Below, piece after piece: positions 1 through 6,161 of a stretch of DNA of 14,437 nt (its first letter is position 1; each line of letters begins with the position of its first letter). The stretch covers positions 1 to 14,437 of the forward strand of contig JAJRPH010000302.1 of NCBI GenBank assembly GCA_024280875.1, given 5' to 3'. The notes under the pieces are model-generated. The model had not been told where the DNA came from. It saw only the letters and a list, made by a program, of their open reading frames with translations, and ran no database searches. The stretch comes from Deltaproteobacteria bacterium. Lineage in GTDB: Bacteria > Desulfobacterota > Desulfobacteria > Desulfobacterales > Desulfosalsimonadaceae. The position numbers were made by a program, and so were the translations under genes.

Positions 1-202
1 ATTAAAAAATCAAAAATAAAACAATCGCTGTAAAATAAATAGAAAAACTATTTTCCAAAATTGCAACTTGACCGGGGTTTATATTTTTAACATATTGATA
101 TTTTTCATAAGTTAACCGGACAGCAATGAGTAAATATAAAAAAATTCAATTTAATGATTTTTTATTTTATAAATACCGAAGCAATCTCAGAAAACAGAAT
201 AT
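1..202. other. AT-rich gene-free start of window
   Basis: Very AT-rich with long A and T runs. No credible coding region is visible on either strand. A 27-codon frame at 126-209 (plus) lacks a ribosome-binding site and runs into the terminator hairpin, so I do not call it. The stretch is probably the 3' untranslated tail of a plus-strand gene beyond the window edge, or an intergenic region. Confidence 0.4.
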
Positions 203-243
203 AGGGTAGGGCCGTTTTAATCGGTTCTGCCCTTTATTTTTTT
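203..243 (+). terminator. Intrinsic terminator with 12-bp stem
   Basis: The left arm at 203-214 pairs with 222-233 over 12 positions, including three G-U wobbles, around a 7-nt loop (TTTTAAT). A T-rich tail follows at 234-243 (TTATTTTTTT). This is a canonical plus-strand rho-independent terminator. It closes whatever transcript enters from upstream, or a short RNA made within 1-200, and isolates the small gene starting at 285. Confidence 0.75.
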
Positions 244-284
244 GTGTCAAAAACGATATGCTTTTATAAAAAAAAGAGAAGCGC

Positions 285-452
285 ATGGATACCGGTTCTG
301 ACCCAAAAAAAGAAAAATGCCGGAATATTGCTGAAAAGTCGTTTTCAGGCTGGGACGATTTTCAGGAATTTATTAAAGGGGCAAGCCGGTGTCGGAAGTT
401 GATGGATTTAGCGGTTGAAGAAGCCAGTGGGATTATACGGCAGTATCAATAA
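285..452 (+). CDS. Small unknown protein, 55 aa
   Basis: An ATG at 285 opens a 55-residue frame ending TAA at 450-452. A purine-rich AGAGAAG a few bases upstream could serve as ribosome-binding site. The product is charged and soluble-looking, begins MDTGSDPKKE, has two cysteines (residues 12 and 36), a WDDF stretch near residue 23 and a predicted helical C-terminal half. I recognise no family. In favour of a real gene: it sits exactly between two terminators, its stop codon lies inside the second one, and its base composition is less AT-biased than the flanking non-coding DNA. Against: it is very short and has no known homologue that I can name. A possible promoter (TTGTGT at 242-247, TATAAA at 265-270, 17-bp gap) would leave almost no leader. 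Confidence 0.45.
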   Translation: MDTGSDPKKEKCRNIAEKSFSGWDDFQEFIKGASRCRKLMDLAVEEASGIIRQYQ

Positions 453-487
453 AGCATCCTCTCTCGTTGGGAGGGGGATGCTTTATT
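448..487. terminator. Two-sided terminator hairpin between convergent genes
   Basis: The arms AATAAAGCATCC (448-459) and GGATGCTTTATT (476-487) are perfect 12-bp complements; the pairing can continue inward through CTC/GAG-type contacts. The outer A/T runs give a T-rich tail in either reading direction. It lies between the plus-strand 55-aa gene, whose stop codon is inside the left arm, and the minus-strand FmdB gene ending at 496, so one hairpin probably ends both transcripts. Confidence 0.75.
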
Positions 488-495
488 GATGTATT

Positions 496-747
496 TTATC
501 TGGTGGGACCGGGGATGTCGTAAGTGGTGCAGGAACCACCGGAGCATTTATGGGTGCTTGATGTCACATTTGAAGCTCCGGTGCCCGACCCGCCGCCGGA
601 TACGGCAAAGTTGGTCGAACTTAAAACTCTTTGCAGATTTTCAGAACCGCATTTATCGCATTTCATTTCAACTTTTTCATCACTGCGTCTAAACAGAATT
701 TCCTTTTTTTGGCCACAGTCAGAACATTGAAATTCATATATCGGCAT
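496..747 (-). CDS. FmdB-family zinc-ribbon protein
   Basis: 83 residues, the usual size for the FmdB/CxxC_CXXC_SSSS putative regulatory family. It starts MPIYEFQC, the family signature. Two CxxC pairs (C8/C11 and C30/C33) should bind one zinc ion. The C-terminal third is a flexible Gly/Ser/Thr stretch carrying two more cysteines (C68, C73). The family was named after a regulator of formamidase/amidase genes, but most members have no proven role, so I do not assign a target. The start is supported by AAAGGAG placed about 6 nt before the ATG at 747. It appears monocistronic, with its own candidate promoter and the shared hairpin terminator after it. Confidence 0.9.
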   Translation of the reverse strand: MPIYEFQCSDCGQKKEILFRRSDEKVEMKCDKCGSENLQRVLSSTNFAVSGGGSGTGASNVTSSTHKCSGGSCTTYDIPGPTR

Positions 748-760
748 GGATTTCTCCTTT

Positions 761-791
761 GTATAATTTTATTTTAACGCCGTATTGACAA
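761..791 (-). promoter_or_regulatory. Candidate sigma-70 promoter of fmdB-like gene
   Basis: On the minus strand a TTGTCA (786-791) is followed after 17 bp by AATTAT (763-768), or after 19 bp by TTATAC (761-766). It ends about 15-20 bp before the ATG. The same spot reads TTGACA (785-790) on the plus strand, but without a convincing -10 behind it. Confidence 0.45.
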
Positions 792-903
792 GCGCAATAG
801 TTTTTCATCAATCTGTCAGATATCTTTATTATTATCAAATGATCATTGTCAAGGAACATGAATTATCCGTTGTATGATTTTATTTAACTCATTATCATGG
901 ATG

Positions 904-1018
904 GATTCTTGAAAAGTTAGTTGCGGGATAAGATTCTTTTGCAGATGATCTTTATTGAATGTAATTCAGTCAACAGATTCTTTGTGACTTTTCAAGAATC
1001 TGTTAAAATTTTTTTATT
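904..1018 (+). promoter_or_regulatory. Putative attenuator leader of EamA permease
   Basis: Two hairpins compete for one strand. The terminator form pairs AACAGATTCTT (972-982) with AAGAATCTGTT (994-1004), 11 perfect bp, 11-nt loop, then AAAATTTTTTTATTAT. The alternative form pairs 904-917 with 987-1000, a perfect 14-bp match, which would consume the right arm of the terminator. A third copy of AGATTCTT at 931-938 could also compete. The layout is that of a transcription attenuator or riboswitch expression platform, 20 nt before the permease start. The pairing is directly visible; the regulatory role is inferred, and no known riboswitch class was recognised. A weak promoter candidate lies just upstream (TTGTAT 870-875, 17 bp, TATCAT 893-898). 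Confidence 0.5.
972..1018 (+). terminator. Intrinsic terminator in permease leader
   Basis: An 11-bp perfect stem (972-982 with 994-1004) is followed by AAAA and a seven-T run (1009-1015), then ATT. No plus-strand gene precedes it in the preceding 500 bp, since the upstream gene runs the other way. It therefore most plausibly acts within the leader of the following permease rather than ending another gene. Confidence 0.65.
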
Positions 1019-1037
1019 ATAGATAGTTGATCATATT

Positions 1038-1907
1038 ATGACCTGGTTTATGTTTGCTTTTTTAACTGCACTGTCTGTGGGTGTCCATGATACGTGGGTG
1101 AAAAAATGGTTTTCCCACCTGACGGCTTATGAGATGTTCGTCTTTCCGCTGTTGTACAGCCTGCCGTTAATCTCGATCAATCTTTTGTTTATCAGCGTTC
1201 CAACCCTTGACCGGATTTTTTATATTACGTTTTTAATCAGTTTGCCGCTTAACGCGGTTCCGTTTTTCATGTATATAAAAGCCATTAAAATTTCGCCGTT
1301 GTCGCTGACCGTGCCTTACCTGGCATTTACACCGGTATTTATGATTGCTACCGGCTTTTTGGTGTTAAATGAAATCCCGGATATCTGGGGAATTCTAGGA
1401 ATCGTGGCTGTGTGTATCGGCAGTTATGTATTAAACATAGATCCGAAAAACCGGTCTTTTTTAGAGCCGTTACGGGCCGTTTTTAAGGAAACTGGTTCAT
1501 GGATGATGCTGATTGTGTCTTTTATTTTCAGCATTTCTGCGGTTCTCGGCAAACTGGCGATTTTTCATTCATCGGTGATGTTTTTTCAGATGTCCTTTTT
1601 TGCGGTCTTAAACCTGCTGATCATCATTGTTTTTCTGGTGTTTCGAAAAATTCGGCTAAAAACATTTGTCAGACAGCCGGTGAAAGGTATGGTGGCCGGA
1701 GTATTGCTGTATTGTCATATCCTTTTTCACGGATATGGTATATCCATGACCAAGGCGGCGTACATGATGTCTGTAAAACGTCTCAGCATCGTGTTCGGCG
1801 TGATATTCGGCGGGCTGGTATTTCATGAAGAGAATTTCCTGATGCGGTTTTTAGGGGCCATGTTGATGTTTTCCGGGGCAATGGGGATTTTGCTGATGGC
1901 AAAATAA
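1038..1907 (+). CDS. EamA/DMT-superfamily permease
   Basis: 289 residues with about ten hydrophobic helices in two tandem five-helix halves (roughly 1-130 and 150-287), the standard layout of EamA-domain drug/metabolite transporters. The second half shows the typical repeat ending, with a short acidic loop before the last helix (VFHEEN near residue 261). Members export or import amino acids, nucleotide bases or other small metabolites; the substrate cannot be read from the sequence. No clear ribosome-binding site precedes the ATG at 1038, and no better in-frame start is seen nearby. The preceding leader holds two competing hairpins, so synthesis may be controlled by transcript termination. 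It appears monocistronic; the next gene begins 85 bp downstream with its own ribosome-binding site. Confidence 0.85.
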   Translation: MTWFMFAFLTALSVGVHDTWVKKWFSHLTAYEMFVFPLLYSLPLISINLLFISVPTLDRIFYITFLISLPLNAVPFFMYIKAIKISPLSLTVPYLAFTPVFMIATGFLVLNEIPDIWGILGIVAVCIGSYVLNIDPKNRSFLEPLRAVFKETGSWMMLIVSFIFSISAVLGKLAIFHSSVMFFQMSFFAVLNLLIIIVFLVFRKIRLKTFVRQPVKGMVAGVLLYCHILFHGYGISMTKAAYMMSVKRLSIVFGVIFGGLVFHEENFLMRFLGAMLMFSGAMGILLMAK

Positions 1908-1992
1908 AAGGATCACCGGTTTCGGGTTAATATACTGGTATCATTATCATAACCTTGGTGTTTATAATTTTTTTAAGAAAGGAGACAGTACA

Positions 1993-2196
1993 ATGAGAGG
2001 CGTATTTTTTATTGTCATTTTAATTGCCATGCTGATTGTCGGGATTTTAACCATTAAAGACATGAAAACCGAAACTGACGGGGTGGCTCGGGAGAAAGCG
2101 GTTGAAAAGGCGGAAGACGCCACCAAGCAAGCTGAAGAAGCAATGGAACGAATTAAGAAGACCGTCAAAAATATCGAGATCCCTTCGCGTGAATAA
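1993..2196 (+). CDS. Small membrane-anchored coiled-coil protein
   Basis: 67 residues. Residues 3-21 form a single hydrophobic helix; the rest is a strongly charged, Ala/Glu/Lys-rich helix with coiled-coil character (EKAVEKAEDATKQAEEA), probably on the cytoplasmic or periplasmic face of the inner membrane. No family recognised. The start is well supported: AAAGGAG lies about 7 nt before the ATG. A TATAAT at 1963-1968 could be a -10 element, but no matching -35 is present. It could serve as a small assembly or stress-related membrane partner; nothing in the sequence decides this. Confidence 0.75.
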   Translation: MRGVFFIVILIAMLIVGILTIKDMKTETDGVAREKAVEKAEDATKQAEEAMERIKKTVKNIEIPSRE

Positions 2197-2557
2197 TGGA
2201 AAGAGGAAAAAGGGGCTGATGAAATGAATTGTTAAGATATTTAATAACATTTCTGTTTTTACGATTGTCTAAAAAAAGATACACATGTGTGTATATTTTA
2301 ACAAGACGCAATGCCCTTAGCCGTTGTCCGTGTTTTGGTGTTTTTATAAACAGTAATAAAACAGATGTTTATTATTTGAGGATATTTGGAAAAAATATCA
2401 CTATCCTCGCCAAAAATAAAAAGATTGACAATGTTATGCCCGCAACTACAATAAGTCATATAGTTAATGAGGTCCTTTGTAGTAATTTAGACAATATTCA
2501 AGAACTCTCAATGTATCCTGCTTAAATTTAAAGACTGAAATGTGGTAGAATCACATA
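2197..2557. other. Gene-free stretch carrying the fic promoter
   Basis: This 361-bp stretch is AT-rich. A 98-codon plus-strand frame (2229-2525) crosses it but has no ribosome-binding site, an unconvincing composition, and contains the strong fic promoter, so I treat it as non-coding. A 10-bp palindrome ACACATGTGT lies within 2281-2292 and could be a protein-binding site. Nothing else was recognised. Confidence 0.5.
2425..2452 (+). promoter_or_regulatory. Strong sigma-70-type promoter of fic gene
   Basis: A perfect TTGACA (2425-2430) is followed after 16 bp by TACAAT (2447-2452). Transcription would start near 2459, giving a leader of about 100 nt before the fic start codon. The fic gene is therefore expected to be expressed on its own. 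Confidence 0.6.
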
Positions 2558-3247
2558 ATGAAAGAAACTCGATGGAACATGAAACCAAATAAAGCAAAAG
2601 CAATAATGCTTGCTAAGCGTCAATTGCCTGAATTTGTATGTGATGCAGTGAATTTGGAGGGTATTAATTTTACCCTGCCGGAAATCCAAACTTTATTGGA
2701 TGGAATTACAGTTGGCGGTCATAATGTAACTGACCAGCAAATAGTGCTTAATCAAGCAGATACATGGCGGACGTTATTTAAGTTAATAGAAAATAATCAG
2801 TTTGAGGTCACGCTTGAAAAAGTCTGTGCTCTTCATTTAATCGCTGCTAAGAACGAAGCTTTGGAGTGGGGAAAGTTTCGTTCTGGCGGGGTTACTATTG
2901 CGGGAACTGACTATATGCCGCCGCAGGCAGATTCGCTACCGGAGTTGTTTGAAAGAATGGTGGATGAGGCATCCGGGATACCAGATATTTATGATCGAGC
3001 CATCCATTTGTTTCTTACAATGGCGAGATGGCAATTTTTTTATGATGTTAATAAGCGTATGGGGCGTTTTATCATGAATGGGCTTTTGTTGAGTCGTGGA
3101 TACCCAGCTATTAATCTTCCGGCGAAGAGGCAATTAGAATTTAATCAATTGATGCTCACTTTTTATGATACTGGCGATCAGAAACAGATGAATACTTTTT
3201 TACGTTCCTGCTTAGATGAAAAAGTTATAAAAATCATGAAAGAATAA
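2558..3247 (+). CDS. Fic-domain protein with Gln in place of catalytic His
   Basis: 229 residues. Fic enzymes transfer AMP or other phosphate-containing groups from nucleotides to target proteins; the signature is HxFx(D/E)GN(G/K)RxxR. Here residues 159-170 read QFFYDVNKRMGR: everything matches except the first position, where His is Gln159 (codon CAA, 3032-3034). The His acts as general base, so this protein may lack AMPylation activity or use another chemistry. An N-terminal segment around E34-G35 (VNLEG, then FTLPEIQTLL) resembles the inhibitory helix of N-terminally self-inhibited (class II) Fic proteins, but the usual Ser/Thr four residues before the Glu is Ala30. The flap-like GTDYMPP (116-122) is present. 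It stands alone, with its own promoter and AT-rich codon use, which suggests horizontal acquisition. ATG at 2579 is an alternative start; neither has a clear ribosome-binding site. Confidence 0.85.
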   Translation: MKETRWNMKPNKAKAIMLAKRQLPEFVCDAVNLEGINFTLPEIQTLLDGITVGGHNVTDQQIVLNQADTWRTLFKLIENNQFEVTLEKVCALHLIAAKNEALEWGKFRSGGVTIAGTDYMPPQADSLPELFERMVDEASGIPDIYDRAIHLFLTMARWQFFYDVNKRMGRFIMNGLLLSRGYPAINLPAKRQLEFNQLMLTFYDTGDQKQMNTFLRSCLDEKVIKIMKE

Positions 3248-3282
3248 TGATTTAAATATCATTAACATACATTTATTATAAA

Positions 3283-3489
3283 TTCAACAACTTCGAACCA
3301 AGTGCTTGAGGGGGTGCGGAGAACTCCGGCGGCGACGCGGCAAGTCTGCTGGTCGCACCACCGAGTTAAAAACAGGCTTCTCTTGGAATCAAAATAATTA
3401 TACATGGTGCCGATAAGAAGGCCGGGTCTCTTATCCTGCGATTGACAAGATTCATTTGTCGGGAAAGAATCCCGACCTTCAATTTGAAG
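3283..3489 (-). repeat. Structured repeat-like non-coding element
   Basis: The stretch is far more GC-rich than its surroundings (especially 3310-3365) and dense in inverted repeats: GGTGCG (3313-3318) with CGCACC (3354-3359), GGAG/CTCC near 3318-3327, and GTCGGGA (3458-3464) with TCCCGAC (3470-3476). An 81-codon minus-strand frame spans it but has no ribosome-binding site, ends in AT-rich flank and has an odd Cys/Trp-rich composition, so it looks like an accidental translation. From memory, similar translated stretches occur as short hypothetical proteins in related genomes, which would fit a dispersed element; I cannot verify that here. The strand is uncertain. Confidence 0.4.
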
Positions 3490-3498
3490 TTTTTTTTT
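3458..3498 (+). terminator. Hairpin pair plus nine-T run, likely fic terminator
   Basis: The 7-bp hairpin GTCGGGA-AAGAA-TCCCGAC (3458-3476) is followed by a small CTTCA/TGAAG stem (3477-3489) and nine consecutive T (3490-3498). On the plus strand this resembles an intrinsic terminator. It lies about 210 bp after the fic stop codon, the only plus-strand gene nearby, and before the convergent minus-strand pair. Confidence 0.5.
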
Positions 3499-3557
3499 GC
3501 AACCCAAAGCTGATTTTTAAAGGTTCATCAGCCTGCCTCCTTCTACCTTCCACCTAT

Positions 3558-3974
3558 TTATGACAGATATTTTTTCTTTATCTGGGAAATTTCTTTTTTC
3601 AAATTGTCACTTAAGTGACTGCATACTTTCTCGGTTGCCTTTGCAACAACCTTGGTTTGCGCCTGGTGGAATTTTTTATAGATGGCTTCAATTTTTTTGA
3701 GCGCTTCAGTGAGCATGTCGTCATCAAGCCCTGAGAGATCAATCGGCCCTTTATCCTTGAAATCGGTGGAGTTGAACTCATAGGGGACTTTTCCGGAGAT
3801 CTTTTCCTTCAGTTCTTCGGGAGGAGGGATTTCAAAATTACCGGTGAGAATATCGTTAAATTTTAAATCAACAATTTCCCTGGCGCATTCCTTGGCGACT
3901 TCCCAGTTTTTCTGCAGGTTAATGTTCTCTGTAAAATATTCCATCACTCGGATTTCAAATTCTTTACTTTTCAT
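3558..3974 (-). CDS. Unknown helical cytoplasmic protein, 138 aa
   Basis: No signal peptide or membrane helix. Mostly helical and charged: an N-terminal helical part (1-50), a Pro/acidic middle (EIPPPEELKEKI near 48-59, then DFKDKGPIDLSG), and a long C-terminal Lys-rich helix (about 85-138). I recognise no family. The start is well set: AAAGGAG sits 6 nt before the ATG at 3974, inside the 3' end of the upstream gene, with which it overlaps by 11 bp. The two are therefore very probably translated together and may act together. Confidence 0.75.
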   Translation of the reverse strand: MKSKEFEIRVMEYFTENINLQKNWEVAKECAREIVDLKFNDILTGNFEIPPPEELKEKISGKVPYEFNSTDFKDKGPIDLSGLDDDMLTEALKKIEAIYKKFHQAQTKVVAKATEKVCSHLSDNLKKEISQIKKKYLS

Positions 3975-4491
3975 GCCGGCTCCTTTGGTTGATTGATTTA
4001 TTAAGAAAAAATATCCGGTTTATCCATTGTTTTTTTTCTAAAATATTAAACCGATTCCCGTTTACATTGATCACCAGATGATCCCCATCCTCTTCTATAA
4101 TTGATGAAATCTGCATCAACGCCCGTTCGGAAAATTTAATACGCTCATTTTCGTGTGTGACATACAGGTTGTCATCCATGATATATAAATTCACCGGGTT
4201 CAGCAGCAGATGTTTCCCGGTATTTAACTTTAGTATTATATCATCATTAACAATAACCGCAAAAACAAAAAGGGCTGTATCTTCATATCGGAAATAAACT
4301 TTTTCTTCTATATTGTTTTTGACTTGTGAAAGAAAGTATCCGTCATCATCATTTGCAATCGATTGATGAAAAAGATCGATAATTTTCTTTTTACGAAATT
4401 TTCCGCCATCATTGCGCCAGCATCCGGATTTGTCCAGCCAGAATACCGCATCTTCTTTTTTAATGACTATTTTTTTTAACTCTGTTGTCAT
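3964..4491 (-). CDS. Unknown protein, possibly DUF1285-like, 175 aa
   Basis: Soluble, without signal peptide. The N-terminal half has the arrangement DKSGCW...GG....I..LF......DDGYFLS...EKVYFRYEDTALFV (about residues 19-77), which resembles the DUF1285 family of small beta-rich proteins of unknown function; this match is by eye and tentative. The second half (about 80-175) is predicted beta-rich with a basic C terminus (NQRSRHEK). The reading frame has no good ribosome-binding site before the ATG at 4491 and no nearby alternative. It overlaps the next gene by 11 bp and supplies that gene's ribosome-binding site, so the two form an operon. Confidence 0.7.
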   Translation of the reverse strand: MTTELKKIVIKKEDAVFWLDKSGCWRNDGGKFRKKKIIDLFHQSIANDDDGYFLSQVKNNIEEKVYFRYEDTALFVFAVIVNDDIILKLNTGKHLLLNPVNLYIMDDNLYVTHENERIKFSERALMQISSIIEEDGDHLVINVNGNRFNILEKKQWINRIFFLNKSINQRSRHEK

Positions 4492-4566
4492 GGTGTTTGA
4501 TTTTTATTTTAATTTATAAAACCATGTCCGTTGGCCACGGATCTTTAGTAAATAAATCATATGTTT

Positions 4567-4648
4567 GATTCGTTTATTTGCAAGGCATAAGCTGTGACGC
4601 TGTAGTGTGATAGCGCGAACCGCTTATAACGCAGCAAATAGGCGAATC
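4567..4648. repeat. Nested 82-bp palindromic element
   Basis: Nested complementary arms: GATTCG (4567-4572) with CGAATC (4643-4648), ATTTGC (4576-4581) with GCAAAT (4634-4639), ATAAGC (4587-4592) with GCTTAT (4622-4627), and CGCT (4598-4601) with AGCG (4612-4615). Together they make one long cruciform-like hairpin with small bulges. It sits just after the stop of the outer-membrane barrel gene. It may be a member of a dispersed intergenic palindrome family, and may also help stop or stabilise the 4.7-kb operon transcript. No transposase or target-site duplication is seen. Confidence 0.6.
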
Positions 4649-4658
4649 AGGCATGTGA

Positions 4659-6158
4659 TTAAAAGCTGTACTTGGCTTCAATGAGAATTCTGTCATTTTT
4701 TCCGATATGCTGCATCTCCGGCAGATCGCCTGATTGATAGGTGACAATACCAAATAAAACAGACAGGGAATCATTAACATCATATTCTATTGTGTAGCGC
4801 TCAAAAGCGCCGTCGTCACCGGTTAAGCCAAATAACGACGCCAGAACGGTCAGGGTAATGGTCTCATTCGCAAACGTTCGGGTAAATCGAAGTGCGGATT
4901 GGAACTGATCCTCTGTCGCCTGGTCCGGAAAATGTCCGAGAATGGATTCAAATTCAATTATATGCCGGTTGACCGCTTCAAGACTGATGGTAGTTTCGGA
5001 AAAACCCGAATATTCAAAACCTGCCAGCACATCGATACGGTCATATTCTTCCCCGGGTGTATTCACAAATTCAAATCCGTGAAACCATGCGGCTTCAGCC
5101 TTTAAAAGCCAGTTTCCCAGAGCGACGTTGGCCGTTGAGCCGACCATCTGCAACCGGTTATGGGCCAGCTGAAATACCGGGATTGGAAATCCTCCGACTG
5201 ACTCAAAGCGGGGTTCATCATTGTAGAAATCAGCGAAATAGGCAGAAAAATCCCATCCGGAAAAGATGCCGTTTAGCGCGATTGCAAATTCGGTGTTTTC
5301 AAGGGTGCTGTCGGGTTTGTCCTCAGGCGGCGCGGCTATGGGAAACGGATAAAAATCACTGTCTAATACCGGGTTTTTGTTGAACCGAATTTCATGAATC
5401 GCCATTGCTGAAATATTGAAGTCGCCGACATAGTAATCGACACGGGTCATGGTAAGCGGCAATCTCAGATCTTCTATATCCGTCATTGCCGGTTCTCTGA
5501 TGTCCAGTGGGTTAATGACATCCGTTACCCGAATATTGTCGGATTTTCCCCAGACCACGATCTGGCGGCCTATTTTGATATCGATATTTTTGCCAAGAGT
5601 TCCGAGCAGGTAGACTTCGCGGAATTCAATTTCAGATTCGTATTCATCGATCACATCATCCGTGTAATCATCTTTGCTGTTAATCCGAAAGGCAAAATCG
5701 TAAAATCCTTTGCCGCTGACCAGCGCCTTCCATTGCTTCGGCAGGTTGATGTTTAAGTCAAGCTGCAGTTCCGTTCGAAGCCGTGATAATCCCCGCCAGT
5801 CTGTCTGGCCATAAGACGGAGGTTTGTGTGCGAAATTGTAACTGGACCCTATTTTTAAATATCCGTCTAAGCTGAGAGAAGAGCTGAGAAAAGAGACTCC
5901 GAAAGAAGTTTTCGGCAGCGTTGAGGTGTCTGAGTCTTCCGGGGCCGGGGAATCTTTGAAAGTATCGTCAAATCCGTTTAAAACATCTTCATCGCTGTCA
6001 GACGTTGCGGTGTCTTCTTCAAAACCTTCCAGTATTTCATTTAAACCGGGATGATCGTCTGCGGACCCCATCTCCGGGAACAATAATACAATGGCAAATA
6101 AAATGACAATTGAAATGGTAATCCCATGAAAAATAACCGTCAAATAACGATATCGCAT
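4659..6158 (-). CDS. DUF1302-type outer-membrane beta-barrel protein
   Basis: 499 residues. A hydrophobic export signal (about 1-33) is followed by a Asp/Glu/Ser-rich linker (34-82), then alternating beta-strand segments typical of an outer-membrane barrel, ending in the aromatic C-terminal signature KYSF recognised by the BAM machinery. Strand patterns such as IDIKIGRQIVVWGKSDNIRV (near 190-210) are characteristic of the DUF1302 family, whose genes commonly accompany RND/MMPL transporters. It is the last gene of the operon: its ATG lies 3 bp after the LolA-like gene, with AAAAAGGA about 9 nt upstream inside that gene. Likely role, by context: the outer-membrane end of a trans-envelope transport route. 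The long acidic linker after the signal is unusual and could contact the periplasmic partner. Confidence 0.85.
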   Translation of the reverse strand: MRYRYLTVIFHGITISIVILFAIVLLFPEMGSADDHPGLNEILEGFEEDTATSDSDEDVLNGFDDTFKDSPAPEDSDTSTLPKTSFGVSFLSSSLSLDGYLKIGSSYNFAHKPPSYGQTDWRGLSRLRTELQLDLNINLPKQWKALVSGKGFYDFAFRINSKDDYTDDVIDEYESEIEFREVYLLGTLGKNIDIKIGRQIVVWGKSDNIRVTDVINPLDIREPAMTDIEDLRLPLTMTRVDYYVGDFNISAMAIHEIRFNKNPVLDSDFYPFPIAAPPEDKPDSTLENTEFAIALNGIFSGWDFSAYFADFYNDEPRFESVGGFPIPVFQLAHNRLQMVGSTANVALGNWLLKAEAAWFHGFEFVNTPGEEYDRIDVLAGFEYSGFSETTISLEAVNRHIIEFESILGHFPDQATEDQFQSALRFTRTFANETITLTVLASLFGLTGDDGAFERYTIEYDVNDSLSVLFGIVTYQSGDLPEMQHIGKNDRILIEAKYSF

Positions 6159-6161
6159 TGT

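Noticed and set aside
126..209. A 27-codon leader peptide before the first terminator
   Set aside because: No ribosome-binding site, no run of regulatory codons, and only extreme AT composition; the frame merely runs into the hairpin.
2229..2525. A 98-codon plus-strand reading frame upstream of fic
   Set aside because: No ribosome-binding site, low-quality composition, and it contains a perfect TTGACA-16-TACAAT promoter facing the fic gene.
2558..3247. Classical Fic-antitoxin pair
   Set aside because: No small antitoxin gene is adjacent on either side; a self-inhibition-like motif is within the Fic protein itself.
3262..3507. An 81-codon minus-strand frame containing TMYNYFDSKRSLF, which looks like the end of a TetR helix-turn-helix
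   Set aside because: No TetR context before or after it, no ribosome-binding site, and the DNA is full of inverted repeats; the resemblance is short and probably accidental.
4567..4648. Integron attC site
   Set aside because: The bulged hairpin form is suggestive, but the RYYYAAC and GTTRRRY core boxes are not in the right places and no integrase or cassette array is present.
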